Shown here in pieces: positions 1 through 6,212 of a stretch of DNA of 10,013 nucleotides. The notes under the pieces are model-generated. The model searched no databases. It was not told where the DNA came from and worked only from the letters and a program-made list of their open reading frames with translations. Position 1 is the first letter of the stretch. Every line of letters begins with the position of its first letter. The stretch comes from Candidatus Cibiobacter qucibialis. Lineage in GTDB: Bacteria; Bacillota; Clostridia; Oscillospirales; Ruminococcaceae. The translations under genes were made by a program, and so were the position numbers. The stretch is taken from the NCBI GenBank assembly GCA_004000625.1, contig SAUS01000083.1, positions 1 through 10,013 of the forward strand, in the 5' to 3' direction.

Positions 1-314
1 ATCTCCGGATAGATGCCAAGCGGCAGGACTTCATCCGTAGAGTCGGTATTGTAGCTGTCGTGGTGAATGTTGGCGTCGCTCTTTGCCATGTAGGGGTTCT
101 CATCTACCTGCTTGGGGTGCAGGGCTTTCACGGGCAGTGCCGTAGAGGTGGGTTCCTCCGCCGCGGGCTGTACCGCAGCAGGCTGTGCGGGAGCTGCCGA
201 AGCGGCGCTGCTGTCCGCAGGGGGCTGCGTTCCGCCGCAGGCAGCCATGGAAAGGCACAGGGCAGCTGTCAGGGACAGGCTTAACGCAGAATGGATGATA
301 TTTCTCTTTTTCAT
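1..314 (-). CDS. Secreted lipoprotein, N-terminal part (cut by window edge)
   Basis: Only the first ~104 residues are in the window. They begin with a basic MKKRN start, a hydrophobic stretch and a lipobox ending LSMAAC (Cys at residue 26), so export and lipid anchoring are expected. A low-complexity Ala/Pro/Ser/Thr linker of about 30 residues follows, and then the start of a folded domain with NPYMAKSDANIHHDSYNTDS followed by DEVLPLGIYPEI. This stretch reminds me of large secreted beta-propeller-like proteins of gut Clostridia, but that is recollection only and the domain is cut off. The ATG at 314 is preceded by AAGGAG (323-328) at 8-nt spacing. It overlaps the stop of the upstream receiver-like gene as ATGA, so the two are probably translationally coupled. 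Role unknown; it could be the extracellular output or sensor partner of the divergent two-component system. Confidence 0.8.
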   Translation of the reverse strand, partial: MKKRNIIHSALSLSLTAALCLSMAACGGTQPPADSSAASAAPAQPAAVQPAAEEPTSTALPVKALHPKQVDENPYMAKSDANIHHDSYNTDSTDEVLPLGIYPE

Positions 315-724
315 AAACCGTTCTCCTTGTTGTGTTCGTTGCGGTCAGACCGGAGCGGCGCTTTCTTGTCCAGCCAGCTGCAAAAGCCCTGCCGTAAAGC
401 GTCTTCGGTCACCGGCTCGAGCAGAAAGTAGTCTGCGCGCAGCCGGAAGGCGTGGAGCGAAAAATTCAGGTCACTGCACCAGATGATGCGCGTTTGGGGA
501 CAAAGTGTGCGCAGATGCTCTACCGCGTTCAAGCCATCGACACCCGGCAGGGCGATCAAGGCATTGGTCAGCGGCTCGTTGTGTGCGGCTTCAAAAAAGC
601 TTTCCTGATCGCGGTAACAATCCATTTGGGGAAACAAACAATGCTCGGCGCAGAACCGTAGGAGCTGCTCTGCTAAAAAGGCTTCCTGCGCCATGCTGTT
701 TGTCAGCACGGCGATTCGATGCAC
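311..724 (-). CDS. Stand-alone degenerate receiver-domain protein (pseudo-receiver)
   Basis: The 137-aa product has the pattern of a CheY-like receiver: MHRIAVLTNS as beta-1, ALIALPGVDGLNAVEHL around beta-3, IIWCSD as beta-4 and DYFLLEPV as beta-5. The phosphorylation residues are missing. The acidic pair after beta-1 is replaced by TNS, the phospho-acceptor Asp position (4 before the conserved Pro60) is Leu56, and the conserved Lys before Pro is Glu103. There is no output domain, and the last ~20 residues are a charged tail. The start is GTG at 724, with an excellent AAAGGAGG 6 nt upstream. It leads an operon with the lipoprotein (ATGA overlap at 311-314) and diverges from a LytTR regulator. 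It is probably a phosphorylation-independent protein-interaction module, perhaps binding the neighbouring kinase or regulator (inference). The fold assignment is likely but made by eye. Confidence 0.75.
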   Translation of the reverse strand: MHRIAVLTNSMAQEAFLAEQLLRFCAEHCLFPQMDCYRDQESFFEAAHNEPLTNALIALPGVDGLNAVEHLRTLCPQTRIIWCSDLNFSLHAFRLRADYFLLEPVTEDALRQGFCSWLDKKAPLRSDRNEHNKENGL

Positions 725-771
725 AACACCCCTCCTTTCCTTCTGCCGTCGTTGGGGGTTTTTCTGTCTTC

Positions 772-799
772 AGTATACGGGCAGGCGCAGCTTTTTCAA
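772..799 (-). promoter_or_regulatory. Sigma-A-type promoter of the pseudo-receiver/lipoprotein operon
   Basis: On the minus strand, TTGAAA (794-799, 5/6 to TTGACA) and TATACT (772-777, 5/6 to TATAAT) are separated by 16 bp. The expected start lies near 765, about 40 nt upstream of the GTG at 724. The -35 lies 8 bp from the tandem repeat at 807-846. Confidence 0.6.
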
Positions 800-806
800 G
801 GCATTT

Positions 807-863
807 GGCACGAAAGCCCGGTTTCCGGCACGAAATCCCGGTTTCTGCTGCGACAGAACCGGG
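807..863. promoter_or_regulatory. Tandem 20-bp repeats plus inverted half-site: probable LytTR operator
   Basis: GGCACGAAAGCCCGGTTTCC (807-826) is followed directly by GGCACGAAATCCCGGTTTCT (827-846), giving 18/20 identity. The core CCCGGTTTC recurs at 817 and 837, a 20-bp period (about two helical turns). A third core occurs inverted as GAACCGGG (856-863) inside the spacer of the rightward promoter and can pair with the second core, around a short loop. LytTR regulators typically bind direct repeats about two turns apart next to the -35, and this array lies exactly between the two divergent -35 elements. Assignment to the adjacent regulator is inference. Confidence 0.6.
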
Positions 864-878
864 CAACTGTGCTATAAT
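850..878 (+). promoter_or_regulatory. Extended -10 promoter of the LytTR regulator/kinase operon
   Basis: A perfect TATAAT (873-878) is preceded by TG one base upstream (extended -10). GCGACA (850-855, matching the GACA of TTGACA) lies 17 bp upstream. Predicted start is near 885, giving a ~55-nt leader. The weak -35 with repeats immediately upstream fits an activator-dependent promoter. Confidence 0.65.
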
Positions 879-896
879 CAGGATGAAAGATTTTAT

Positions 897-939
897 AAAG
901 GAGGTTGGAAGCTGTTTGTAAGCAGCTTTCCGGTATAGC
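897..939 (+). promoter_or_regulatory. Remote Shine-Dalgarno with intervening hairpin before the response regulator
   Basis: The only good ribosome site is AAAGGAGG at 897-904, 35 nt before the ATG at 940, which is too far for normal initiation. Between them GGAAGCTG (907-914) can pair with CAGCTTTCC (923-931, one T bulged) around an 8-nt loop. Removing the hairpin leaves about 10 nt between SD and ATG. No nearer SD is seen, and the ATG is fixed by the conserved MRIAIVDD receiver start. Confidence 0.5.
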
Positions 940-1662
940 ATGAGAATTGCAATTGTCGATGACCTCGATGCGGAGCGCGCGCAACTGAAGGAGCGCCTGG
1001 TGCGGCAGCTGCGCGCGCGCGGCACAGAGGCGGAGCTTCTGGAATTTGACAGCGGAGAGGCTTTTCTGGCGGCAGAAAACGAGCAGCGTTTTTCCGCCGC
1101 ATTTCTGGACATTTACATGGAAGGCTTAAGCGGCATGGAGGCGGCAAAGGAGCTGCGAAAAACCGATGTAGACTGCCTTCTGGTTTTTACCACGACCTCG
1201 ACAGACCATGCGCTCGAGGGCTTTCAGGTGCGGGCGCTTCATTATCTGGTCAAGCCCTTTTCCGAAGCCGAGCTTTCTGCCCTGCTGGATGAGATGTTCT
1301 CAAAGCTTCCGCGCCCCGAGCCGATTCTGACGGTGAAGGTCGATGGCAGTGACATCCGTTTGTGCTACCGGGATATCGTTTCCGCCGAGCATTTTGCCCA
1401 CATGATCAGCATCCGCACCACCGCCGGCAAAACGCTTGCCACGCGCCAGAGCTTCAAGGCGTTCACAGAGCCGCTCAAAAAAGACCCTCGGTTTTTCGTC
1501 TGCGGTCGCGGTGCAATCGTCAATATGGAGAACGCTGCCGATTTTCAGGATGCCGCCTTTTGTATGACGGACGGCAGCCGCATCTATGTCAGTCAGGAGC
1601 TTTTAAAGGCAGCCCGGCAGGCATTTATGGAGTTTCTATTGCAAAGGGGGCGTGTGGGTTGA
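940..1662 (+). CDS. LytTR-family response regulator
   Basis: The 240-aa protein has a receiver domain (residues 1-~120) with intact chemistry: Asp7/Asp8, phospho-acceptor Asp57 in AFLDIYMEGLSGMEA, Thr84/85 and Lys105 in HYLVKPF. A LytTR DNA-binding domain follows (~128-235), with features such as LCYRDIVSAEHF and FFVCGRGAIVNMENA. It is a cytoplasmic transcription factor of the AgrA/LytR/VirR class, expected to be phosphorylated by the kinase encoded next. The kinase's TTG start overlaps its TGA stop (1659-1662). The likely targets are its own promoter and the divergent pseudo-receiver/lipoprotein operon, because the repeats at 807-846 sit between the two promoters. The signal and wider regulon cannot be read from the window. 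Confidence 0.93.
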   Translation: MRIAIVDDLDAERAQLKERLVRQLRARGTEAELLEFDSGEAFLAAENEQRFSAAFLDIYMEGLSGMEAAKELRKTDVDCLLVFTTTSTDHALEGFQVRALHYLVKPFSEAELSALLDEMFSKLPRPEPILTVKVDGSDIRLCYRDIVSAEHFAHMISIRTTAGKTLATRQSFKAFTEPLKKDPRFFVCGRGAIVNMENAADFQDAAFCMTDGSRIYVSQELLKAARQAFMEFLLQRGRVG

Positions 1663-2978
1663 AGGACCTCCTGCGCCCGATTTTGGAGCTCACCGTGGTC
1701 TTTCCGGGTCTGCTGCTCGCGTATTTTCCGGTGCGCTCTTATTTGAAGCAGCCGCCCGCAAGGCTTGCGGCATGGGCAGTGCCGCTGCTGCTCGGGCTTT
1801 GCCTTGGCGGCGGACTGCTTTGCTATTGTTTCAACAGCCCGACTGCGCTCCCCCTGCTGGTTATCACACTTGCGGCGAGCCTTCTGTATGTCAAAACATT
1901 GCAGACCTCTCTCTGGAAGTCCGGAACGATTGCGCTGGCGGTCTGCGCGGTGTTCGCCTGCCTGAACAGCTTATCCCGCGCCATCGGCGCGGCGATCACA
2001 CTGCGGCAGCAGCTGCCGCCGGATAAGCCGTGGTTCTGTTTTGCTGCCTGCATTTTTTATAATGCGGTCTGCTGGCTGATCACTGCCGCAGCGTATTATC
2101 CCGCCACCCACGCAGTGCGCATGATGGTGGAGGATGATAACTTTGCGCAGACATGGTATGCGTTCTGGGTGCTGCCGCTTGTGTTCATTCTGCTGAACCT
2201 TTTCATGATCCCGCGTTACCCGACGACGCTTCAGACCGGGCGGGTCTTGCAGGTCTACATCGTTATGAGCATCACACTTTTGTTTTTGATGCTCTTCTTT
2301 AACGCGATCTTCCTTCTTATGGCGATCAGCATCAACCGGAACGCGAGATTGCAGCAGGAGAACCAGTTTCTTTCCATGCAGCAGCAGCGCTACGAAAGCC
2401 TGAAAGCCGCCATCGAGGAAGCCCGGCAGGCACGGCACGATATGCGCCACCAGATGAATCAGCTCTCCGCGCTGGCTGAAGCGGGAGATTTGGACGGTCT
2501 GAAGGCTTATCTTTCAAAAACCGTCTCCCGCATCCCGGAGCTGGATATGAGCTTTTGCGAAAACCGGGCGGCGGACAGTGTTGTAGGCTATTACTGTGCC
2601 CTTGCAAAGCGTGAGGGAATTTCCTTCTGTGCCAAGCTGGATCTGCCGCAGACGCTTCCCGTGGACGAGATCGATATGTGTCTGGTGCTGTCGAATCTTC
2701 TGGAAAACGCATTCGAAGCCAGCCTTCGCACCGCTCCCGCCCGGCGGAAGATCGAGGTCACCGCGTATGTCCATGCCGCGCGGCTCGTGCTGATCGAAGC
2801 GGAAAACGCCTTTGACGGGGAGATCAACGAAAATAGCGGAGTTTTCCGCTCGTCCAAGCGCAAGGGAAACGGCATCGGAATCCAGTCCGTCCGCTATATC
2901 GCAGAAAAATCTGGTGGAGTAAGTACAGTCACCTATCAGGACGGGCTGTTCTGCGCAAAGGTCATGCTCTGCGGGTAG
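1659..2978 (+). CDS. GHKL sensor histidine kinase (AgrC/VirS-like)
   Basis: The start is TTG at 1659, overlapping the regulator's stop (TTGA), with AAAGGGGG 8 nt upstream (1643-1650). The product is 439 aa. The N-terminal half is hydrophobic with about six to seven membrane segments (roughly 8-25, 37-56, 62-80, 89-112, 125-147, 167-187, 198-224). A coiled-coil-like linker (226-258, Gln/Glu/Arg-rich) follows. The H-box is ARHDMRHQMNQLSAL with the likely phospho-acceptor His260. The ATPase part shows the N-box LSNLLENAFEAS (Asn346, Asn350) and the G-box KGNGIGIQSVRYIAEKSGG. This is the HPK10-type architecture that pairs with LytTR regulators and often senses peptides or envelope signals through the membrane domain. 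No agrB/agrD-like genes are seen here, so the ligand is unknown. Confidence 0.9.
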   Translation: MKDLLRPILELTVVFPGLLLAYFPVRSYLKQPPARLAAWAVPLLLGLCLGGGLLCYCFNSPTALPLLVITLAASLLYVKTLQTSLWKSGTIALAVCAVFACLNSLSRAIGAAITLRQQLPPDKPWFCFAACIFYNAVCWLITAAAYYPATHAVRMMVEDDNFAQTWYAFWVLPLVFILLNLFMIPRYPTTLQTGRVLQVYIVMSITLLFLMLFFNAIFLLMAISINRNARLQQENQFLSMQQQRYESLKAAIEEARQARHDMRHQMNQLSALAEAGDLDGLKAYLSKTVSRIPELDMSFCENRAADSVVGYYCALAKREGISFCAKLDLPQTLPVDEIDMCLVLSNLLENAFEASLRTAPARRKIEVTAYVHAARLVLIEAENAFDGEINENSGVFRSSKRKGNGIGIQSVRYIAEKSGGVSTVTYQDGLFCAKVMLCG

Positions 2979-3165
2979 TTATGCCCTGCCTTTCCAAAAC
3001 GGCACGGCCACAGATTTCAGCAGTCTCGCTTCCGGTAAGCCCTGAACAAATCGAATTGCCGTATTTGCAAGGATGTTAGATTTTACCACGACTTGATTCG
3101 GTGAGCAACAAGGCAATATCAGTGTTTTTTCCGAAATGCTCTTAATATCCTCCAAACATGAAAAA

Positions 3166-3212
3166 CACCCCTGCCAATCCATGTGTCATCGCACATTTCA
3201 TTGGCAGGGGTG
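3166..3212 (-). terminator. Convergent terminator hairpin for lysS (and possibly the kinase operon)
   Basis: CACCCCTGCCAAT (3166-3178) pairs perfectly with ATTGGCAGGGGTG (3200-3212). An inner ATGTG/CACAT stem (3181-3185/3192-3196) extends the structure. On the minus strand it is followed by TTTTT (3161-3165), serving lysS 135 nt downstream of its stop. The plus-strand side (CTTGTGTTTATT) is weaker but U-rich, and may end the kinase transcript. Confidence 0.65.
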
Positions 3213-3263
3213 CTTGTGTTTATTGTAGGCTGCTTTCCGTTTTACTGATGCAAATTATCAAAT

Positions 3264-3284
3264 TTGGTGGTAAGTTGGTGGTAA
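3264..3284 (+). repeat. Short direct repeat TTGGTGGTAA x2
   Basis: TTGGTGGTAA occurs at 3264-3273 and again at 3275-3284, with a single G between (11-bp period). It lies in AT-rich non-coding sequence downstream of lysS. Function unknown; it could be a protein-binding site, an attachment-site remnant or chance. Confidence 0.5.
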
Positions 3285-3346
3285 ATCCACATTGTTCCAG
3301 CATCACATATCATGATTTTTAACGGACATAAGCCATTTTTTTCATT

Positions 3347-4852
3347 TTACTGTTCAATGGGCTTCATCGTCGGGAACAGCAGAACATCGCGGATGGAGGC
3401 GCTGTCGGTCAGGAGCATGACGAGACGGTCAACGCCGAAGCCGAGGCCGCCCGTGGGGGGCAGGCCGTATTCCAAAGCGGTAACATAGTCGTAATCAACC
3501 TGGGCTTTGCAGTTGGGCTCGATGGCCTTGCGCTCAGCAACCTGGCGCTCAAAACGTGCCTTCTGGTCGATGGGGTCATTCAACTCGCTGAATGCGTTGC
3601 CATACTCGGTGCAGTCAATGAAATACTCAAACCGCTCAGTAAACGCCGGGTCATCGGGCTTGCGCTTGGCCAGCGGGCTGATTTCGACAGGATAATCATA
3701 GATAAAAGTAGGCTGGATGAGCTTATCTTCAACAAATGCATCAAAGAACTCTGCCAGGATCGCACCTTTGGTCGGAACTTCGGGCAGCTCCACATGGTGC
3801 TCCTTAGCAGCGGTGATGGCATCCTCATCGGTTTTCCAGTCATTGAAATCAACACCGGAATACTTCTTGACGGCCTCCACCATGGTCAGGCGCTCCCAGT
3901 GACCCAAGTCGATCTGCTTGCCCTGGTAGGTGATCTCCATGCTGCCGCAGACCTTGAGAGCCAGGCGTTTGTAGAGCTCTTCCACCAAATCCATCATGCC
4001 GTGGAAATCAGTGAATGCCTGATACAGCTCAATGGTGGTAAATTCGGGGTTATGCTTGGGGTCCATACCCTCGTTGCGGAAGATACGGCCAACCTCATAT
4101 ACACGGTCCATGCCACCCACGATCAGGCGCTTGAGGTAAAGCTCTGTCTCGATGCGCAGCACCATATCCATATCCAGCGTATTGTGATGGGTATAGAAAG
4201 GACGGGCAGAAGCGCCGATTTCAAACGGGGTCAGGATGGGGGTATCGACCTCCAAAAAGCCCTTTTCGTCCAGGTAAGCGCGGATCTCTTTCAGGATCTG
4301 GCTGCGCTTGACAAAAGTATCCTTGACTTCGGGGTTGACGATCAGGTCAACATAGCGCTGGCGGTAGCGGGCTTCACGGTCAGTCAGGCCATGGAACTTT
4401 TCGGGCAGAGGCAGCAGACTCTTGGAAACCAAGGTCAGCTCATGCACGCGCACGCTCAGTTCGCCCATTTTGGTGCGGAACACTTCGCCGGTGCAGGCAA
4501 TGATATCGCCCACATCCATCTTTTTGAATGCGGCGTATGCTTCATCGCCCAGCAGATCACGCTTGACGAAGATTTGGATATCACCTTTCGCATCGCGCAG
4601 GTGGGCAAAGCTGGCCTTGCCCATAACGCGCTTGGACATCATACGGCCAGCCAGGCTGACCATACGGCCGGTATCTTCCTCAGCGGGCAAATCTTTATAT
4701 TCTTCTTTCAAATCAGCAGAGAAAGCATCCTGCTTGCATTTGGTGATGGTAAACGGGTCGTGGCCGGCGGCCTTGAGGTCGGCCAGCTTCTGACGCCGTA
4801 CTGCCGCTTCCGATGCGGCGTTCTGGGGGGCGGACTGCTTGTTCTGTTCCAT
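3347..4852 (-). CDS. lysS: Lysyl-tRNA synthetase, class II
   Basis: The 501-aa length is typical of bacterial LysRS. It charges tRNA-Lys with lysine, using ATP, in the cytoplasm. The N-terminal OB-fold anticodon-binding domain spans ~60-145 (VSLAGRMMSKRVMGKASFAHL, DIQIFVKRD). The class II catalytic core has motif 1 around 183-208 (RSQILKEIRAYLDEKGFLEV), a substrate region IGASARPFYTHHN with LRIETELYLKRLIVGG (232-247), motif 2 VGRIFRNEGMDPKHNPEFT (255-271) and motif 3 GGLGFGVDRLVML (468-480). All key elements look intact. The ATG at 4852 has AAGGAA ~9 nt upstream. It lies 38 nt downstream of greA with no promoter or terminator between, so the two are very probably cotranscribed. Confidence 0.98.
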   Translation of the reverse strand: MEQNKQSAPQNAASEAAVRRQKLADLKAAGHDPFTITKCKQDAFSADLKEEYKDLPAEEDTGRMVSLAGRMMSKRVMGKASFAHLRDAKGDIQIFVKRDLLGDEAYAAFKKMDVGDIIACTGEVFRTKMGELSVRVHELTLVSKSLLPLPEKFHGLTDREARYRQRYVDLIVNPEVKDTFVKRSQILKEIRAYLDEKGFLEVDTPILTPFEIGASARPFYTHHNTLDMDMVLRIETELYLKRLIVGGMDRVYEVGRIFRNEGMDPKHNPEFTTIELYQAFTDFHGMMDLVEELYKRLALKVCGSMEITYQGKQIDLGHWERLTMVEAVKKYSGVDFNDWKTDEDAITAAKEHHVELPEVPTKGAILAEFFDAFVEDKLIQPTFIYDYPVEISPLAKRKPDDPAFTERFEYFIDCTEYGNAFSELNDPIDQKARFERQVAERKAIEPNCKAQVDYDYVTALEYGLPPTGGLGFGVDRLVMLLTDSASIRDVLLFPTMKPIEQ

Positions 4853-4890
4853 GGCGCAGGTTCCTTTCCTGTTTTTATATCCGGGGGTGA

Positions 4891-5379
4891 TCAGCGGCTG
4901 CGGCTGACACCCAGAATGGTGTATTCCAAAATATTGCCGTTGGGCAGGGTAACGTCAACCTTATCGCCAGCCTTGTGGCCGATGAGGGCAGCGCCGACCG
5001 GACTTTCATCGCTGATGCGGCCCTGGTCGATGTCGGCTTCGGTAGAACCGGTGATATCATACTCTTCAGCTTCGTCCGGCTCATCGCCTTCTGCCAGGAT
5101 GCGCACATGCATACCGATAGAAACGGTATCCAGGCTCAGGTCACTGTCGTCCATGATGCGGGCAACCTTCAGGGTAGCTTCCAGGTCAGCAATGCGGGCT
5201 TCAACCACAGCCTGCTCTTCCTTGGCGGCATCGTATTCCGCGTTCTCAGAAAGGTCACCGTAACCACGGGCAACCTTGATCTTTTCAGCAATTTCGGAAC
5301 GCTTGACAGTTTTCAGGGTGTCCAGTTCTTCTTCCAGCTTTTTATAACCCTCATGGGTAACAACAACTTCTTTGGCCAT
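4891..5379 (-). CDS. greA: Transcription elongation factor GreA
   Basis: The 162-aa protein rescues backtracked RNA polymerase by stimulating transcript cleavage through the secondary channel. The N-terminal coiled coil (~10-75) carries the catalytic tip YGDLSENAEYDAA, with Asp42 and Glu45 matching the essential acidic tip residues of the family. The C-terminal FKBP-like domain ends SPVGAALIGHKAGDKVDVTLPNG and LEYTILGV. The ATG at 5379 is chosen over an in-frame TTG at 5385, because AAGGAG (5389-5394) is 9 nt from the ATG but only 3 nt from the TTG. It is the first gene of a greA-lysS operon with its own near-consensus promoter and a hairpin leader. Confidence 0.98.
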   Translation of the reverse strand: MAKEVVVTHEGYKKLEEELDTLKTVKRSEIAEKIKVARGYGDLSENAEYDAAKEEQAVVEARIADLEATLKVARIMDDSDLSLDTVSIGMHVRILAEGDEPDEAEEYDITGSTEADIDQGRISDESPVGAALIGHKAGDKVDVTLPNGNILEYTILGVSRSR

Positions 5380-5401
5380 TGTCAATATCTCCTTAGCAAT
5401 T

Positions 5402-5432
5402 AAAAAGTCGTGCGGCCCGGTGGGAGCCGCAC
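5402..5432 (-). terminator. Terminator-like hairpin in the greA leader (possible attenuator)
   Basis: GTGCGGC (5410-5416) pairs with GCCGCAC (5426-5432) around a 9-nt loop. In the greA sense the stem is followed after GAC by TTTTT (5402-5406), as in an intrinsic terminator. Flanking CTTT/AAAG bases can lengthen the stem. It lies between the greA promoter and the greA SD, so it interrupts the gene's own leader. No gene upstream on the minus strand would need a terminator here. Confidence 0.6.
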
Positions 5433-5442
5433 TAGCTTTAAT

Positions 5443-5471
5443 ATTTTATCGTTTTTTCCTGTCGCTGTCAA
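5443..5471 (-). promoter_or_regulatory. Strong sigma-A promoter of greA-lysS
   Basis: A perfect TTGACA (5466-5471) and TAAAAT (5443-5448, 5/6) are separated by exactly 17 bp on the minus strand. Predicted start is near 5436, so the hairpin at 5410-5432 begins within the first few transcribed bases. Confidence 0.85.
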
Positions 5472-5655
5472 GTAGATTTTAGCGTTGCGGCTCTGTTTTT
5501 CCTTTCAGGAAAGCCACACTGCGCCGGTGTTTTTCAAATGGCGGGTTCTGGGGGTTCGACGGTGCAAATTACTGCTTCCGCCATACATTTTCAGCATTTC
5601 TGCGCTGTTTTTTGCTTTGTTTTGTCTGAACCATCTGCTTTTTAATCGCTTCATA
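5472..5655. other. Intergenic stretch between divergent greA and surface-protein promoters
   Basis: This is T-rich on the plus strand, with no supportable gene. Both strands have open readings of 67-77 codons through here, but they lack ribosome sites and resemble nothing I know. A small TTTCCT/AGGAAA palindrome lies near 5500. Otherwise nothing is seen. Confidence 0.4.
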
Positions 5656-5684
5656 TTGACCATTGGCGTAAAACGTGGTAACAT
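5656..5684 (+). promoter_or_regulatory. Putative promoter of the small surface-protein gene
   Basis: TTGACC (5656-5661, 5/6) and TAACAT (5679-5684, 4/6) are spaced by 17 bp. Predicted start is near 5691, leaving a ~110-nt leader before the TTG start at 5801. Confidence 0.5.
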
Positions 5685-5800
5685 GTAGATGTTATATAGC
5701 ATGCTGGCGCAGGGATACTGTTGCCGGCGGTTTTGCATGTATGTATGGTTTTTGTGCCCATTGGATATATTATTTTATGCAAAAGGGAGGGTTTGCGCCG

Positions 5801-6157
5801 TTGAAGCGTTTTTTGTGTGCGGTGATCGTTGCTGCGCTGCTGTTGTTCTGTGTTGCCTGCGGCAGCCATGCGGCCGTCTCCGCTGATTCGATCGCAACTG
5901 CCGCACCCACGGCATCCTCATCCCGCAATATTCGCAGCGAACCTATTACCGTAAACAGCACCGTGGCTGACGCTGATACCGTGAACAATGCACAGACCGC
6001 AGCCCCCACTACGGAAGTAACCGAAGCTCCTGCGGAAAGCGAGGCCGAAGAGGTGGATACCCCTGCTACCGGGGATTTTCCGGTGCCTTACCTGGCTGCT
6101 GTGCTGGGGTTGATTCTGGTTTGTTCCGCGGGCCTGGTTATGCTCAAGCGTATCTGA
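5801..6157 (+). CDS. Small secreted surface protein with LPXTG-like (TPATG) sorting signal
   Basis: The product is 118 aa. The start is taken as TTG at 5801, preceded ~10 nt upstream by AAAGGGAGGG; an in-frame ATG at 5777 has no ribosome site. The N-terminus MKRFLCAVIVAALLLFCVAC is a signal peptide ending in a lipobox-like VAC (Cys20). An alternative signal peptidase I site is VSA-D at 26-29. The middle (30-85) is a low-complexity Ala/Thr/Ser/Glu stalk. The C-terminus has TPATG (87-91), then D, a hydrophobic segment (~94-114) and the basic tail KRI, the layout of a sortase signal. Class B sortases of Clostridia accept [S/N/P]PxTG-like motifs, and a class B sortase gene lies just downstream. 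It is therefore the likely local substrate. The function of the stalk itself is unknown. Confidence 0.75.
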   Translation: MKRFLCAVIVAALLLFCVACGSHAAVSADSIATAAPTASSSRNIRSEPITVNSTVADADTVNNAQTAAPTTEVTEAPAESEAEEVDTPATGDFPVPYLAAVLGLILVCSAGLVMLKRI

Positions 6158-6174
6158 TTTTATTCGTCCATTCC

Positions 6175-6205
6175 AAAAGGGAGGCCGCGCGGCTTCCCTT
6201 TTTTT
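6175..6205 (+). terminator. Intrinsic terminator after the small surface-protein gene
   Basis: AAAAGGGAGGCC (6175-6186) pairs with GGCTTCCCTTTT (6191-6202), 12 bp with one G-U, around a GCGC loop. The T run continues to 6205. It starts 17 nt after the stop at 6157, so the sortase downstream is probably transcribed separately or by read-through. Confidence 0.85.
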
Positions 6206-6212
6206 ACCTTAT

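Larger units (their letters stand above)
2979..3346. other. Gene-poor interval between the kinase and lysS
   Basis: No gene here can be supported. A 67-codon reading on the minus strand (2979-3182) and a 54-codon reading on the plus strand (3158-3322) both lack a ribosome site and overlap the hairpin at 3166-3212. The right half is AT-rich and contains an 11-bp-period direct repeat. The plus-strand reading ends in FGGKLVVNPHCSS, which faintly resembles sequences near integrase gene ends. An old integration scar is possible but unproven. Confidence 0.4.

Noticed and set aside
883..921. Possible 12-codon leader peptide MKDFIKEVGSCL before the regulator
   Set aside because: Its ATG lies at or before the predicted transcription start and has no ribosome site; the leader hairpin with a remote SD explains the region better.
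591..1112. 173-codon minus-strand frame spanning the divergent promoters
   Set aside because: Crosses two promoters and overlaps the conserved receiver domain antisense; no ribosome site or domain.
2979..3182. 67-codon minus-strand reading starting MDWQGCFSC
   Set aside because: No ribosome site; its first codons lie in the terminator hairpin arm; no recognisable domain.
3158..3322. 54-codon plus-strand reading MKNTPANPC... ending YHDF
   Set aside because: No ribosome site, runs through both hairpin arms, and the faint similarity to integrase-flanking sequence is not enough to call a gene or fossil.
3794..5263. Very long (489-codon) plus-strand open frame across lysS and greA
   Set aside because: Antisense shadow of two unmistakable conserved genes; its composition has no domain pattern and no ribosome site.
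5535..5580. Stretch with CTGGGGGTTCGACGG resembling the 5' end of tmRNA
   Set aside because: No matching 3' tRNA-like half, no tag-peptide reading frame and no pairing partner within ~400 nt downstream, where the surface-protein gene lies.
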